Translations under genes and position numbers: made by a program
Assembly: GCA_009746045.1 (NCBI GenBank)
Contig: RPFO01000213.1
Coordinates: 13,459,221-13,523,220, forward strand
From: Mesostigma viride
Taxonomy: Eukaryota; Streptophyta; Mesostigmatophyceae; Mesostigmatales; Mesostigmataceae
Direction of reading: 5' to 3'
Length of the DNA stretch: 64,000 bases
Shown here: positions 10,301 through 22,300 of the stretch, piece by piece
How the letters are laid out: the number at the start of each line of letters is the position of its first letter
Position numbering within the stretch: position 1 is the first letter of the stretch
Notes under the pieces: generated by a model
Databases searched by the model: none
What the model saw: the letters and a program-made list of their open reading frames with translations, nothing else
What the model was told of the DNA's origin: nothing

Positions 10301-13300
10301 CCTCCCTTCCTCCCTTCCTCCCTTCCTCCCTTCCTCCCTTCCTCCCTTCCTCCCTTCCTCCCTTCCTCCCTTCCTCCCTTCCTCCCTTCCTCCCTTCCTC
10401 CCTTCCTCCCTTCCTCCCTTCCTCCCTTCCTCCCTTCCTCCCTTCCTCCCTCCCTTCCTCCCTTCCTCCCTTCCTCCCTTCCTCCCTTCCTCCCTTCCTC
10501 CCTTCCCCCCTTCCTCCCTTCCTCCCTTCCTCCCTTCCTCCCTTCCTCCCTTCCTCCCTTCCTCCCTTCCTCCCTTCCTCCCTTCCTCCCTTCCTCCCTT
10601 CCTCCCTTCCTCCCTTCCTCCCTTCCTCCCTTCCTCCCTTCCTCCCTTCCTCCCTTCCTCCCTTCCTCCCTTCCTCCCTTCCTCCCTTCCTCCCTTCCTC
10701 CCTTCCTCCCTTCCTCCCTTCCTCCCTTCCTCCCTTCCTCCCTTCCTCCCTTCCTCCCTTCCTCCCTTCCTCTCCCTCCCGCTTGAATGCGTGTGCCAGT
10801 GAGGAGGTTGCGGACGACGTTGTGCGCAGCGGCATGGTGCACACGCTGGCGCAGTACCTGAGGCATGCGGTGCTCAGCGGGGCACACGCTGTGCCCCCCG
10901 AGCCCGACGGCAGCGCTGCGGGGGGGACGACAGCAACGGGGGCGGGGGAGGGCAGCCGAGGCGGCAGGATGCCAGCCAAGGACGCAGCAGGTGCCAGCAG
11001 CACGCACACCCTGCGTGGGCGGGGGGGGATCGGGTCGCCGGACAAGCCCACGGCGACACATGGCGTGGCCGGCGTGGGCGCATCCCTGACACCTGGGTCG
11101 TCGGCCAGGGAGCGGACAGCCGGCGGTGCAGGGGCGGCGGGCCGGCCTGCCAAGGTGCCCGCTCTGCCTTCTGCTGGCACTCCGGATGCCAAGGCGGGCC
11201 CCACGCGCATCAAGCCGGCCAGGGCATGCGAGCGGGCAGCTGCAGGGGCCTCGTCCATGGAGGTGGAGCCGCCTGCGGGGGAGGGGCTGCCTGTGGTGGA
11301 GATACGCTCCAACGAAGGGGGAAACGCGGCGGGGCCGTACGAAGGGGGCGGCGCTGCGGGGTGGTCGTCGGGAGTGCCTGGAGGGTCCCAAGCCACCGAT
11401 GGTATCTCCCAGGTTGGCCATGGGGAGGCGACAGGGGGGGGAGACACGGCTCTTGTGCCAGCAGGCTATGATGCCCCTGCGGTGGATGCCGTGGCGGTTG
11501 GCAGTAGCCATCAAGAAAGTATTACCACTCGTGCGCCAGGAGGTGGGGCGCTGCCTCACGGCGACGCGGGTGGCGTAGTGGCTGCGTCGTCATCGGCGGC
11601 AGTGCCTGGCGCGGTGGGTGGCATAACGCCAGACCCTGATGCGGACGACAGCGGCCGGTGGGGCTACCTGCAGCTGCTCTACCTGATCCAGTGCCTGGGC
11701 TCCATGGGGGAGTACATGGAGGCGCTCGGCCCCGTGCTGCAGGTGGGGCTCAGGGGGTGCTGGCGTGCTGTCACATGACGCACTGGGCATGCGAAGGGGG
11801 TGGTGTGGTTCCTGCGCGGCAGGGTGGGCATGACCATAGGGGCTTTTCTAAACATATTAATGAATAATGATTGGCTACGAAGATCATTATAATAATGCAG
11901 GGAAAACAGAGTGACCCGAGAAATTTCAAGCTAATGTGGAATTCCAATACTAACCAAGCGAAGGGGCCATGTTACGCTACCCAAGGGAATCGCGGTGCGT
12001 CGCTGCTTCATGGTTGGGGAGTGTCTTTCTCTGGTTGGCAAGGATGGGATGGGGGGACATTTCATTCCCCTTAACAGCGCGCTGGACCGCTGTGGGTGTT
12101 GCCAGCGGTGGGGGCCGCGGTCCCAGCGGCATGGTGTGTGCTCTCTGTAGTCGCCGTATATCTTACTTTGGGTGGACACGGGAGCGCGCCAAGTCCATGT
12201 GGTTTTATCTATTGTGGATCGACGCTTAGCCTGGCCATGTGGGAAGGGTACTACTGCCAAGGCACTGGGCAGGCCAGTCTTTCTGGCCAGTCTTTACAAG
12301 GCGCTAGGTCCCCCCCTTGCTTCCTGCTTTCGTCGCCACGCCTTGCACGTGCATATTGATGTTGCCAGCCGCCTTAATGACAGCTGTCACGTGGTATACT
12401 GTGATTTGATGAGAGCACACCTAGTGGTCTTCCCCATGGCTAGCCGCGCTTTTTTTTGTTGCTCTCTCCCCGTCAGCTGCCGCCGTCGCGAACCGTCTTC
12501 ATGAAGCGCTTGCAAACAGCTGCGTGCGCACAGCCATGCGTTTGTGTCATCGCGCCATTGTGCTTGCATAACCCCACCCCACATGTGACACCTCACAATG
12601 TCCCTGCGCCACCCACCCCTGCACCACCCACCCACTGCCCAGGAGAATGGGCTGGAAGTCGTGCTGTGCCTGCTGCGGCGGCCGGCGGCCTCCGCCTTCT
12701 CGCCCTCCTCCCTGGACGACATGGTGCTGCTCTCCCACACGCTGCGGCTAACGTGCGCGCTGCTGGCCCACCGCAAGTTTGCCACGCTGTTGGTTGACAA
12801 GGGCGGCGTGCAGGCGCTGCTGGCATGCCCCCGCAACTGCCACACGTACAACCCATTCGCGCTCTGCCTGCTGGGCTTTGGCGCACTCTCGGTGGGTTTG
12901 GGTTGGGCGGTTGGGGGGGGGGGGGGGGGGGACCATGTGCGATTGCGTGCTTGTTTGCACATACTTAGCCTTGTGGGTGTATGCGTGGGCTTTTGGTGCA
13001 TCGGTATGCGGCACGGGTATGTGGGGCATGCGTGCCTGTTTGTGCGTGTCAGCGTGTTTATGTATGTGCGGGTGAATCGCGTAACCATCGCGCAGGGCAA
13101 AGGGCACGGTCTGTGTGCATGCATAGGTAGATGGGTATGTGTGCGTGCGCATGTTTGTGTTTCTCCGAGGACTATGACAAATCGTGCCCGTCCTCGCTGA
13201 CTGCGTGACCAGGGGCCTGGGCCACCTGCGGGCACGCAGCTGTCTCGCATCGTGGCATGTTCCCGGCACCTCACTGCGTGCATGTGTCTGACAAACCATG

Positions 13301-16300
13301 CGCCGCGGACGCTCCCTGGTCCACCGACCACCCAATCATCGCGCCACCTGTCACGTTGCCCGCTCCCCCCCCCCCTTCCCCTTGTTTTGTCCACCAGAGC
13401 GTGATGGAGCGCGTGTGCATGCTGCCCGCGCCGCTGTGTGGGGAGATGGTCTCGGCTGCCCTCACCGTGCTGGCCTGCCCCCAAGACCCCGCGCGCAAGA
13501 ACATCCTGCAGTTCTTCACCTCGGCTTTCCCGTTCCGGCCCCTGCTGGAGAGTTTCGACGAGCAGGTGGGCGCGCACGGCCCGTGAGCAGCACATCTAGT
13601 GCCCATGAGCCGCGCACAGGCACCAAGGACAACATCCCCTTCCTACACATTCCTACGAGATACTCCAGTTGGTACCAAGGGAGTGTTGTCTTTGCCACCT
13701 GTGAGGGTGCCACCGGATATTTTGCACCAGAAGATGGTGGTTCTTGCGTTGGTGTTCGTGCTGGTATAGGAGGAGCTAGGAGAGGCGATGCTCTGTTTCT
13801 TGTTAGATTACGGGGTGGGTAAAGCCGCCGTTCAGGCACCCCATGGATGTACGGTGGCGTGGCAAGGCAACCATTTGTAGATTTCTCCGGCTGGGCGGGG
13901 GTTCAGGTGGTGCCTGTGCGGTGCGGGTGTATCTGGACAAAAATCGCAAGGAGGCCGGCACATTCGTGCATAGGTTAAGCCAGGGACTGAGGGCCATCTG
14001 GTGCATCATTGGAGCACCCCCTGACAGTGTCTTTCTGCTGCTGCGCTCGCCTTTTCTTGCAACATTTCTGCTCTTGCTTTCTAAAGTCCTTTTCATGCTA
14101 CTGCTTGGAAAAAGTTTATGCATGCACCCGCCCCCCTAGTCAAAGGGGAGAGTTTTTTTTCTATTATTTTCGTCACACCGATCCTTGTTCCGTAATGCAT
14201 GCCGCTGTTTCTCCTGTAGTCATGCCAGCAGAGGGAACTGACCCCCCCCCCCCCCTCTCTGCTTGCCTCCATACCCCCCCCCCACCCAGGACGGCCTGCG
14301 CAAGTTGATGAACGCACTGCGGCAGGCGACCCACTTTGGCGTGCGGCCTGAGATGACCTCGTCCGAGCGGCAGCTGATGTTCTACGGGTGCCGCGCCGTG
14401 CGACAGTACCTGCGCGTGCACCTTGTGCTGCTCATCGAGGTGGGTGTGCACTAGGGGCAGCGATGGGCGTTGACAAATGTGGGCGTTGACCAATGCAGGC
14501 CGTGTGTAAGCAGCGCGCAGGGTGGGCACTGGGGGGCTGCGTGTGTCCAGGGCAGCGGATGAGGGCAGGGCATCGATGTACAGGGCTAACCAATGAAGAC
14601 CTGTGGCCTGCTAACGGAAGCTCGTGGATGGATGGATGGTTGTTTCCAGGGATCAGGGGAGAACAGGGGCTCCCTGATGGCAGCTGGTTGATGTGCGCTG
14701 CACAAATGCGAGTGAGTAGTCGTTTTACCATTGCATTACTGCAACCCGAAAGGGGTGCTGCTATCGAGTCGCGAGGTCACCGGAATGACAGTACCTACTT
14801 GTCCGGGCGTGGTAAGGCTATTTTGCTTCCCAGCCTGAATGAACGTGGCCAGCCACTAGCATGAGCATTCGCCCCCCGATGCTTGTCCTTCAGTTCATAC
14901 CATGGGTGCCCAACCACTCTTGCCGCTACGTTTCTCCGGCCCCCCTGCCAAGCCCCCAGTCGTTGCGCCCCAGCAGGAAGGGTGCCAGCAAAGCGGCACT
15001 GGGCGGCAAGGCGTACCGACCCGTGGACGTCTCCAACGAGGCTGTGGACGGAGCGATTAAGGCGGCCGAGACCGACCGACGGCTAGGTGGGTGATAGGGG
15101 ATAGGGAATAGTGGATAGTGGATAGGGGACAGGGGGTAGGGATATAGGGGACAGGGGGTAGGGATATAGGGGAGAGGGGAGAGGGGAGAGGGGGGAAGGG
15201 GGAAGGGGAGGGGGGAGGGGGGAGGGGGAGGGGGAGGGGGAGGGGGAGGGGGAGGGGGGAGGGGGGAGGGGGAGAGGGGGGAGGGGGAAGGGGGAAGGGG
15301 GGAGGGGGGAGGGGTGAGGGGGTGAGGGGGGAGGGGATATTTGAGTGGATGGCATAGTGTTTCCTGCCTGTATCTAGCTCTGCTAGCACTGCTCCCTGAC
15401 AAGACGTTTCTTGCTGCCCTGCGCATCTCCCTGGCACACGTGGGTGGCCCTCTTGTTCGTGGATGGTGGCGTCTACTGGCGTGTCCCTGGCAGCGGTGCC
15501 CCTCCTGCGCGCGCGCTGGCCCGTGATGGACCGCTTCCTCGAGGTGGGCGGCCACAGCCTCATGTTAGAGATGACGCAGACCCCGGCTGCCGAGCGCTAC
15601 AGCGTGGAGGTGACACAGGACGCGTTGGGCGCGCTGCATGTGGCCACCTTGCTACCCACGTCCCACACCGCGGTGGCAGGGGGCCTGCTGACCAACAACA
15701 AGCGGGGGATGGCGGCGATTCTGGAGTGCGCCAGCCCGCCACCGGGCTACGTCGGCACCGACCCAGAGGTGCGCGTGTGGGGGGGGTCAGGCCAGCAAGG
15801 GGTCCAGGGGAAGGGGGGGGGGGGGAGAAATTGGGTGGGGGTAGGCAGGCAGGCAGGCGGATGGTTGGGGACGCACCCCCCCTACACCACCGTGACATGA
15901 CAGCTACAGCACGCGGGTGGGCCGTGGGCGTGTCATGGATCAGGGGCACATGTCAGGGGCACATTATTGTTGTCCAGGAAGACAGATGTGGCGGTGCTTG
16001 TGAGTTGGCTTAGTGGTCCGCCATGCAGGGATGTTGTGATGTTGTTGGGATGCGCTGTGTGTGGACAGGGCACGGTGGGGCACCGGGGTTTTACATTTGG
16101 GCGCGCTGGGGCAGTCCTGCATGTAGCAGTCCTCCGTACAGTTCTAATGCGTGTCATTGCTGCAGCTGTTGTTGGTTGGGTCATGTTACTGCCTTGCAAA
16201 AGTCTGACCTCCTTGGTGGCAAACACCCGCGTGTCTGGGTCGGCAGTGTCGAGGGGATCGGTTGTTCTGGCCCCCTTGCGCTGCTGTCCCTGCCATTCTA

Positions 16301-19300
16301 ACTTGGGTGTTTTCAAACCCTCCCCATGCGTTCCCCCTTCGACGTCCCTGCCAGATCATCCGGCTGGCGCTTCTAGTGCTGGCAAACCTGGTCAGCCCAC
16401 CGCCGCTGCTGCTGGCAGCGCCCAAGGTGGAGCCGCCACATGGTGCCGCTGCACGCACGGGGGGGTCCGCCACCCATGCGGCCACTACAGCTGGCGGCCC
16501 CTCCGCCCAAGCCCCCGCTGGTGGTGCAGGTTCCAGTGGCCCTGTGACTGACAGCACAACGCCACGGCGAGGTTCTGTGGCGCCTCTCGGTGGTGCGGGC
16601 GGTGCGCCGCTGTCGTCGGCGGTGTCGGTGCTGAGCGCAGAGGGGCCTTATCGCGTGAGCCGGGAATGCCTGCGCGCCAACAACGGCATAAAGGTGGGTG
16701 GGTGGGGTGGATCTGGGGTGCATGTGGGGGATGCTGCTAGGGGGGGTTGATAAGAGGGTTTTAGGCGGGTGGGACTAGCACTTGGGGGCTGAGCAGGGGG
16801 TTCACCTTGGGGGAGCCGCTCTAGTGCAGTGTCTGCACAGCCTTCATGTTCTAGTGAAGCCGTCGCCTGCGGCCCGCGGCCACGCCATCAGCAAGTCCGC
16901 ACCTGCGCGTGTCTGTGTGGTACCTGTGATGTAGTATCGTGTGGGTGGGTGGGTGGGTGGCCGCGGTCGCTACAATATGTGGTATTGGATGAGTGTGCGT
17001 GCGCATGTTTGTGTTGGTGTGTGTTTGTCGCTGGCATGCAATTGCCCACCAGGGGGGAAGGTGCTGTCCCTGACGGGGTGCTCTGGAATGGTTGTCGCTA
17101 ACGATGGCACGCGTGAGAATGGCCCGCACACTCATCCAATACCATATATTGTGGCATGTCATAACGTGGCATGTCATAATGTGGCATGTCATAGCGTGGG
17201 CAGCCATGGTGAGCGCCCGCCCACGTGCATGCCGGCTCTGCTGATTGTATGTCCTTGTGCCTCATTTCTGGTGGCACACCGCCTCCCTTTACTACCCCCT
17301 TGTGGGTGGGCGGGCGGGCGGGCGGGCGGGTGGCTGGGTGGGTGGCTGGGTGGGCGGGAGGACGTGTGTGTGTTTATGTGTGCGCGTGCGCGTGCGCCAC
17401 TTTCGCGGGCGGGCGGGCGGGCGGGCGGGCGGGCGGGTGGCGGCGGCGGCGGGCGGGCGGGCGGCGGGCGGGCGGGCGGGCGGGCGGGCGGGCGGCGGGC
17501 GGGGGCGGGCGGGCGGGCGGGCGGGCGGCGGGCGGGCGGGCGGGCGGGCGGCGGGCGGGCGGGCGGCGGGCGGGCGGCGCGGGCGGCGGCGGGCGGGCGG
17601 GCGGGCGGGCGGGCGGGCGGGCGGGCGGGCAGGCGGGTGGCTGGGTGGCTGGGTGGGTGGCTGGATGGCTGGGTGGCTGCGTGGGCGGGCGGACGGGTGT
17701 GTGTTTATGTGTGCGCGTGCGCGTGCGCCACTTTCCCTTTGTCCTTCCCTCCCCCCCCCCTTCCCCCCCGCAGGTGCTTCTGTCCCTGCTGCAGTTCCGC
17801 AACCCGGCTTCGGCCGCCGACACTATCCGGGCTCTTGCCTGCCGCGTGCTGCTGGGGCTGGCCAGGGACCCTGCCATCGCGCACATCCTCAACAAGCTGC
17901 AGGTGTGTGTTCCGCCACGCGCACCCGCTGCACATGCCCACCGCAAGGGGCAGCGAGTGGTGCCTGCTGCTCGCTCTCCGTTCAGTTGAAGGGGTAGGCT
18001 GATAAAGGGGGACGCAAAACGGGGGCGCTATGGGATGGAGACCCCATGGGGTGCACCCCTGCCTCCCCACCTGCTTACCCGTGGACATCCCGTGGGTTTG
18101 CCCATGGCGCATGTCATTCCCGCCAGCTGGCATGCCAGCTGCCGTGCCACGCTGTGACCTGCCGGGCATGGCTCGTGAGCACCGGCCTACCTGTGTGCGC
18201 CCACTTTTACTTTGGTCCGTGCCTCCCCGGATCTTTCCAGTCTGTAGGCCTCACTCACAACCTCCGTAAGGCGGTTCCGATCGTGACAGAAAGCGCAAAG
18301 GAAGCGTGCCCCAGCGGCTGGACCCTACCCCAGTGCACATGAGCATGTGCTGGCATCCCTTGTTCACAATTGTTATAAGTATCTAGTGTCGCTACTGTGT
18401 AGTCGTACGCATGTGCGGAGTGCATGAGGGGAAAATGCTCATGGGCCCCGCACACCTGTTGGAAGAATGGCTGTGAAGCTGCCATCGTCCCTGTGCAAGG
18501 CTGATCGCCTAGCTTGTTAGCATGTCAGGGCTGCAATATACAGGAGGGGTTCCTTGCCCTTTTTGTCCTTCATAAAGGCTTTTGCCTTCCTGTTCTTCCT
18601 TATCCCCCTGTGCCGCACGGCGTCTCCCATCCTTTGGCAGCTTCTTCCTGGCCCGGTCAACCCCCCGCCTGGTTCCCCATGTCCAAAAGGCTCCCAGATC
18701 TCACCCTCTGGGATACCCCCCGTGTCCCTCCCTGCCCCCCCTTCTTTCCCCCTCCCCCCAGATCGGCAAGGTGCTGTCAGAGCTCATGCGCGAGCCCCTG
18801 CCCGGGCGCGGCGGCGGGGGCTTTGCGTATGGTGGCGGCAGCGGGGGCGCAGGGGCGGCGGGCGGCAGCGAGTTCAACCGCTGGGCGCTGGAGCTGATCG
18901 CCGCCACCACCAGCGCGGGCAAGACGGCCGCCATCTCCAGTGACGCGGCCGCGCCCGCCATGCACAAGATTGAGCGCGCCGTCATCGCTGCCTCCACGCC
19001 CATTAGCTACCCAGCCAGGTGCGCATGCCCATCAGCACACTGTCAGGTGCGCATGCCCATCAACACCCAGCCAGGTGGGCATGCCCATAAGCCAAACAGC
19101 AGCTGAGCACTGGCTTGCGTGGGGCTGCGCACGGCCCGCCGACCCGTGGCGAGCCTTCTGGGGAGGGCCCTACGCGGTTTTCCCCCGCCCTCCCTTCTCC
19201 TCGCTGCCATCCTCCCTTCTCGCTGCCGCCCTCCCTTCCCTTCTCCTAGCTGCCCTGCTTTGCTGTTGTGGTTTGTCTCTTCTTCGTCGTCAGTGCCTGC

Positions 19301-22300
19301 CATCTGGCCCCATGCATCGTTGTGCTCTTCTCCCGGGTGCGTACTTGCACGTGTCACGGCCCATGTTCCCAGCATATTCTAACAACCGCACCCTTGTCCG
19401 TGGCTTGCACCCTGGTACCCCCCAACCCCCCAACCCCTGGCTGGCTCCACCAGGGATCTGCTGATCCTCATCTACGACCACCTGGTGGCCAGCGGGCTGC
19501 ACGTCGCCGCCGCCACTCTGGCCGAGGAGTCAGGGCTGGTTGGGGTCCTGCCCGCTGGCACGGGCGGACAGGTGGCAGGGATCCCCGGCACGGCCTCCTC
19601 CCTGCACAGTCTTCCCGCCACCCCTGGTGCAACCCCCATCCTTGCGCGCGCGCTCCACCCACCGATGATGCCGCACGCGCCACCGGGGGCCTCCCTCGTG
19701 GGCGTGCAGACCCCCACGGCGCAGCTGCCCTCCCTGCAGGGCCTGGTCCATCACCAGCAACAGTCGCTGCTGCAGCGGGGCGGGGCACCCGGGTCCGAGG
19801 GCGCCCACACATGGCCGTCGCGCGGGTGGTCCTCTTGGTCCTGCTACCGCAGCAAGAACGGCACCGGCGGGGCACAGGGGGCGCACCACGCGGCCAGGGA
19901 CTCGCGCGCCTGCCATCGGCACCACCGGTTCGGGCCTGGGGGGGAGGATCTGGTGAGCAACGGCGGCGGGGCGGCCCATAACGGCGCGGCAGGTGGCGGC
20001 GTCCTGTCCGCAGCCCTCCTTAGCGCGATACGGGCGGGGGGGGACAGGGAGGGTGGGTTTGCCAGGGAGGCAGCGGGCGGTGCCAGGGAGGCGTCAGGGG
20101 GTTCGGGTCGAGACCTGTCCTCATCTGCGGCCGCAGGTGGGGGTGGTGCCATAGGCATGGATATGGCCACCCCCCGCGTGCGGTCGGCGCACAAGCGGCG
20201 CGCCAGCTCCCCTCCCCACGAGGACGCGCCAGCACAGAGCAAGCCGCGGCACGCGTCGCATGTCGCGCAGGCGCTCGCGGGCGCCGCCGGCAACGGGGCC
20301 ACCCCTCTTTTGCCGCGCGGCGATGCGGGCGTAGGCGCTTGGGGAGCACTGCAGCCGCTGCACCCGTCCATGTCCCCACCCAGTGCCCAGGGGGGCGCAG
20401 GGACATCGCGCGCGCCCAGTGGGGGCGAGACGGCAGCGACGGATGCCAGCGGCCGTGTGGCTAATGGCGCGCTGGCGACCGCGGGCGGATGCCGTGGCGA
20501 TGACTGCGCCGCTCCACCCGCATCCCCCGCCCCCCACTCGCTCTCCCGCGCGTTGACTGGCGCCGCAGGTGCCCCGCCAGGGACCCCCGCCTTCTTCTCA
20601 GGGTCCACCCCCTCCCTGGCTGCCTCCTCAACCGCGGCGGGCGCGGCGGCGGGCGCGCTACTTTCCTCCTCAGCGTCTGCGTTTGCGTCGGGCGACGGTA
20701 GCGGGTGCGGCGTGGCCAGCGTGTTGGACCGTATGGTGGTGCAGCTGCTCAAGCAGCAGCACGCCGCGTGCGCCGCGCCCTTTGCCACGCTGCCCCCGCT
20801 GTCCCTCCTGGGCGGTCCCCACAGCTGCCCAGAGCCCCGCCTCCGGCTGCTGGACGCGCCCACCAACGTGGCGCCGCGGTTGGCCGCACGCGAGTGGTCC
20901 CCTCCCTACGGCGGCGGCGGCGGCCGGCGGGCGGACCGCCACTTCATCTACAGCCGCTACCGCCCCTGGCGCCTCTACCGCGACGACGACCCCGCCATGT
21001 TCACCTCGCTCTGCTTCCTGGGCCAGGGCGCGCGCCACCTGGCCGTGGGCAACGACGAGGGCGAGGTGCGCGTGTTTGCGTGCGCGAGCGGCGACGTGTG
21101 CGCGGTGCTGCCCGGCTACTCCTCCGCCATCACGCTGCTGCAGGCACACCGCGGGTCGCCTGTGGCGAGCGGCGGGGCCTCCACCAGCGGCGGCGGCGGC
21201 AACTTGGGGGAGGACACGGGCGCCAACGTGGATGGGGCCAACCTGCGCTGGGACGCGTCCATGGGCATGCTGCTGTCATCGACCACGTCGTGTGTCAAGC
21301 TGTGGAGTGGCCAGCGGGGGCGGGCGCCTGAACGCCCGCTGTACAGCTTTGAGGGCGCACGCATGGTGAGCGGGTGGCAGGCGCATGCGAGCCATAGCGT
21401 GTGGGGCATCTTGTGCCCCGCGTATGTGCTGGAGTGTGAGGTGTGCTTGGGTACTGCCGCACATGCAGGCTTTCAACGGACCTGTTAACCGCGGAACTCA
21501 AGGGTCCTTCTGTGAGCTGCCTACGGTCGTCTTGTCAAGCTCCCTCAACTTAGCACTCAGGGCCGTTCGGCTGCTTGACAGATCACGATAGAGGGAATAT
21601 TGTCCAGAGGACCGCAATGGCGCCCTTTGCTATTTCCGTGAATGTGATGCATGCTGCACGGTTGCCTGCTCCGTTCCCGGGATGATGGTGGCAGGGGGTG
21701 ACCAGTTGTCTTGTTGGCCAGCGACAGCACGTGGGCAGCATGTCGCAGCGGACAGGTTCGAGCCGCTTGGCACAGCAACCCCTGGTGGCCCCTGGGTGTT
21801 CCGCTGCATGCAGCGGCTGGGATGGCTGCTCCCTACACATCTCCGGGGGGGGGGGGGGGGGGTCAGTCGGCTGATCCTTTCATGGCACACGACAGTAGGT
21901 CGTTTGGTCTGATAGGAACAGTGAAGATGTGGCGCATTTTTTGCAGATGGAGCTGCCCTTCAGCAATCGACTTCAGCTCTTTCATGCGGATGTTTTGTTC
22001 TATGGAACTGCATGTTGCCAGTTTGGGTTGTCTGTTGCACCTCCCACTGATCACACACACTGGCACTGCGCACATACGCATCACGCATTCTTTCAAGTAT
22101 CGCACCCGTGGGCCCATTTCTCGCCGACCATCGGCACCAACTCCCCCCTGCCCCCCACCCCTCCCCCGCCCGTCCTCCCCCCCCCCTTCCAGGGCCGCTT
22201 CAACCACGCGGGCGACCGCATCGTCGCCACCTCGTCGGTGCCCAACGTCTCCGAGGCCATGATCTACGACGTGGCCACGGGGGCCACGCTCATCAAGCTC

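Noticed and set aside
10874-11447. Minus-strand frames opposite DCAF1 exon 6
   Set aside because: GC-rich shadow of the linker; the plus frame has conserved blocks at both ends.
9656-11778. Long open frames (up to about 670 codons) rich in Leu-Pro-Ser or Arg-Lys-Gly-Glu around 9.7-11.8 kb
   Set aside because: They are translations of the (CCTTCCTC)n array on both strands. Only the part from 10800 on, in the phase fixed by exon 5, matches DCAF1.
19844-20866. 340-codon minus-strand frame opposite DCAF1 exon 15
   Set aside because: Shadow of a GC-rich coding exon; the plus frame carries the LisH and WD40 motifs.
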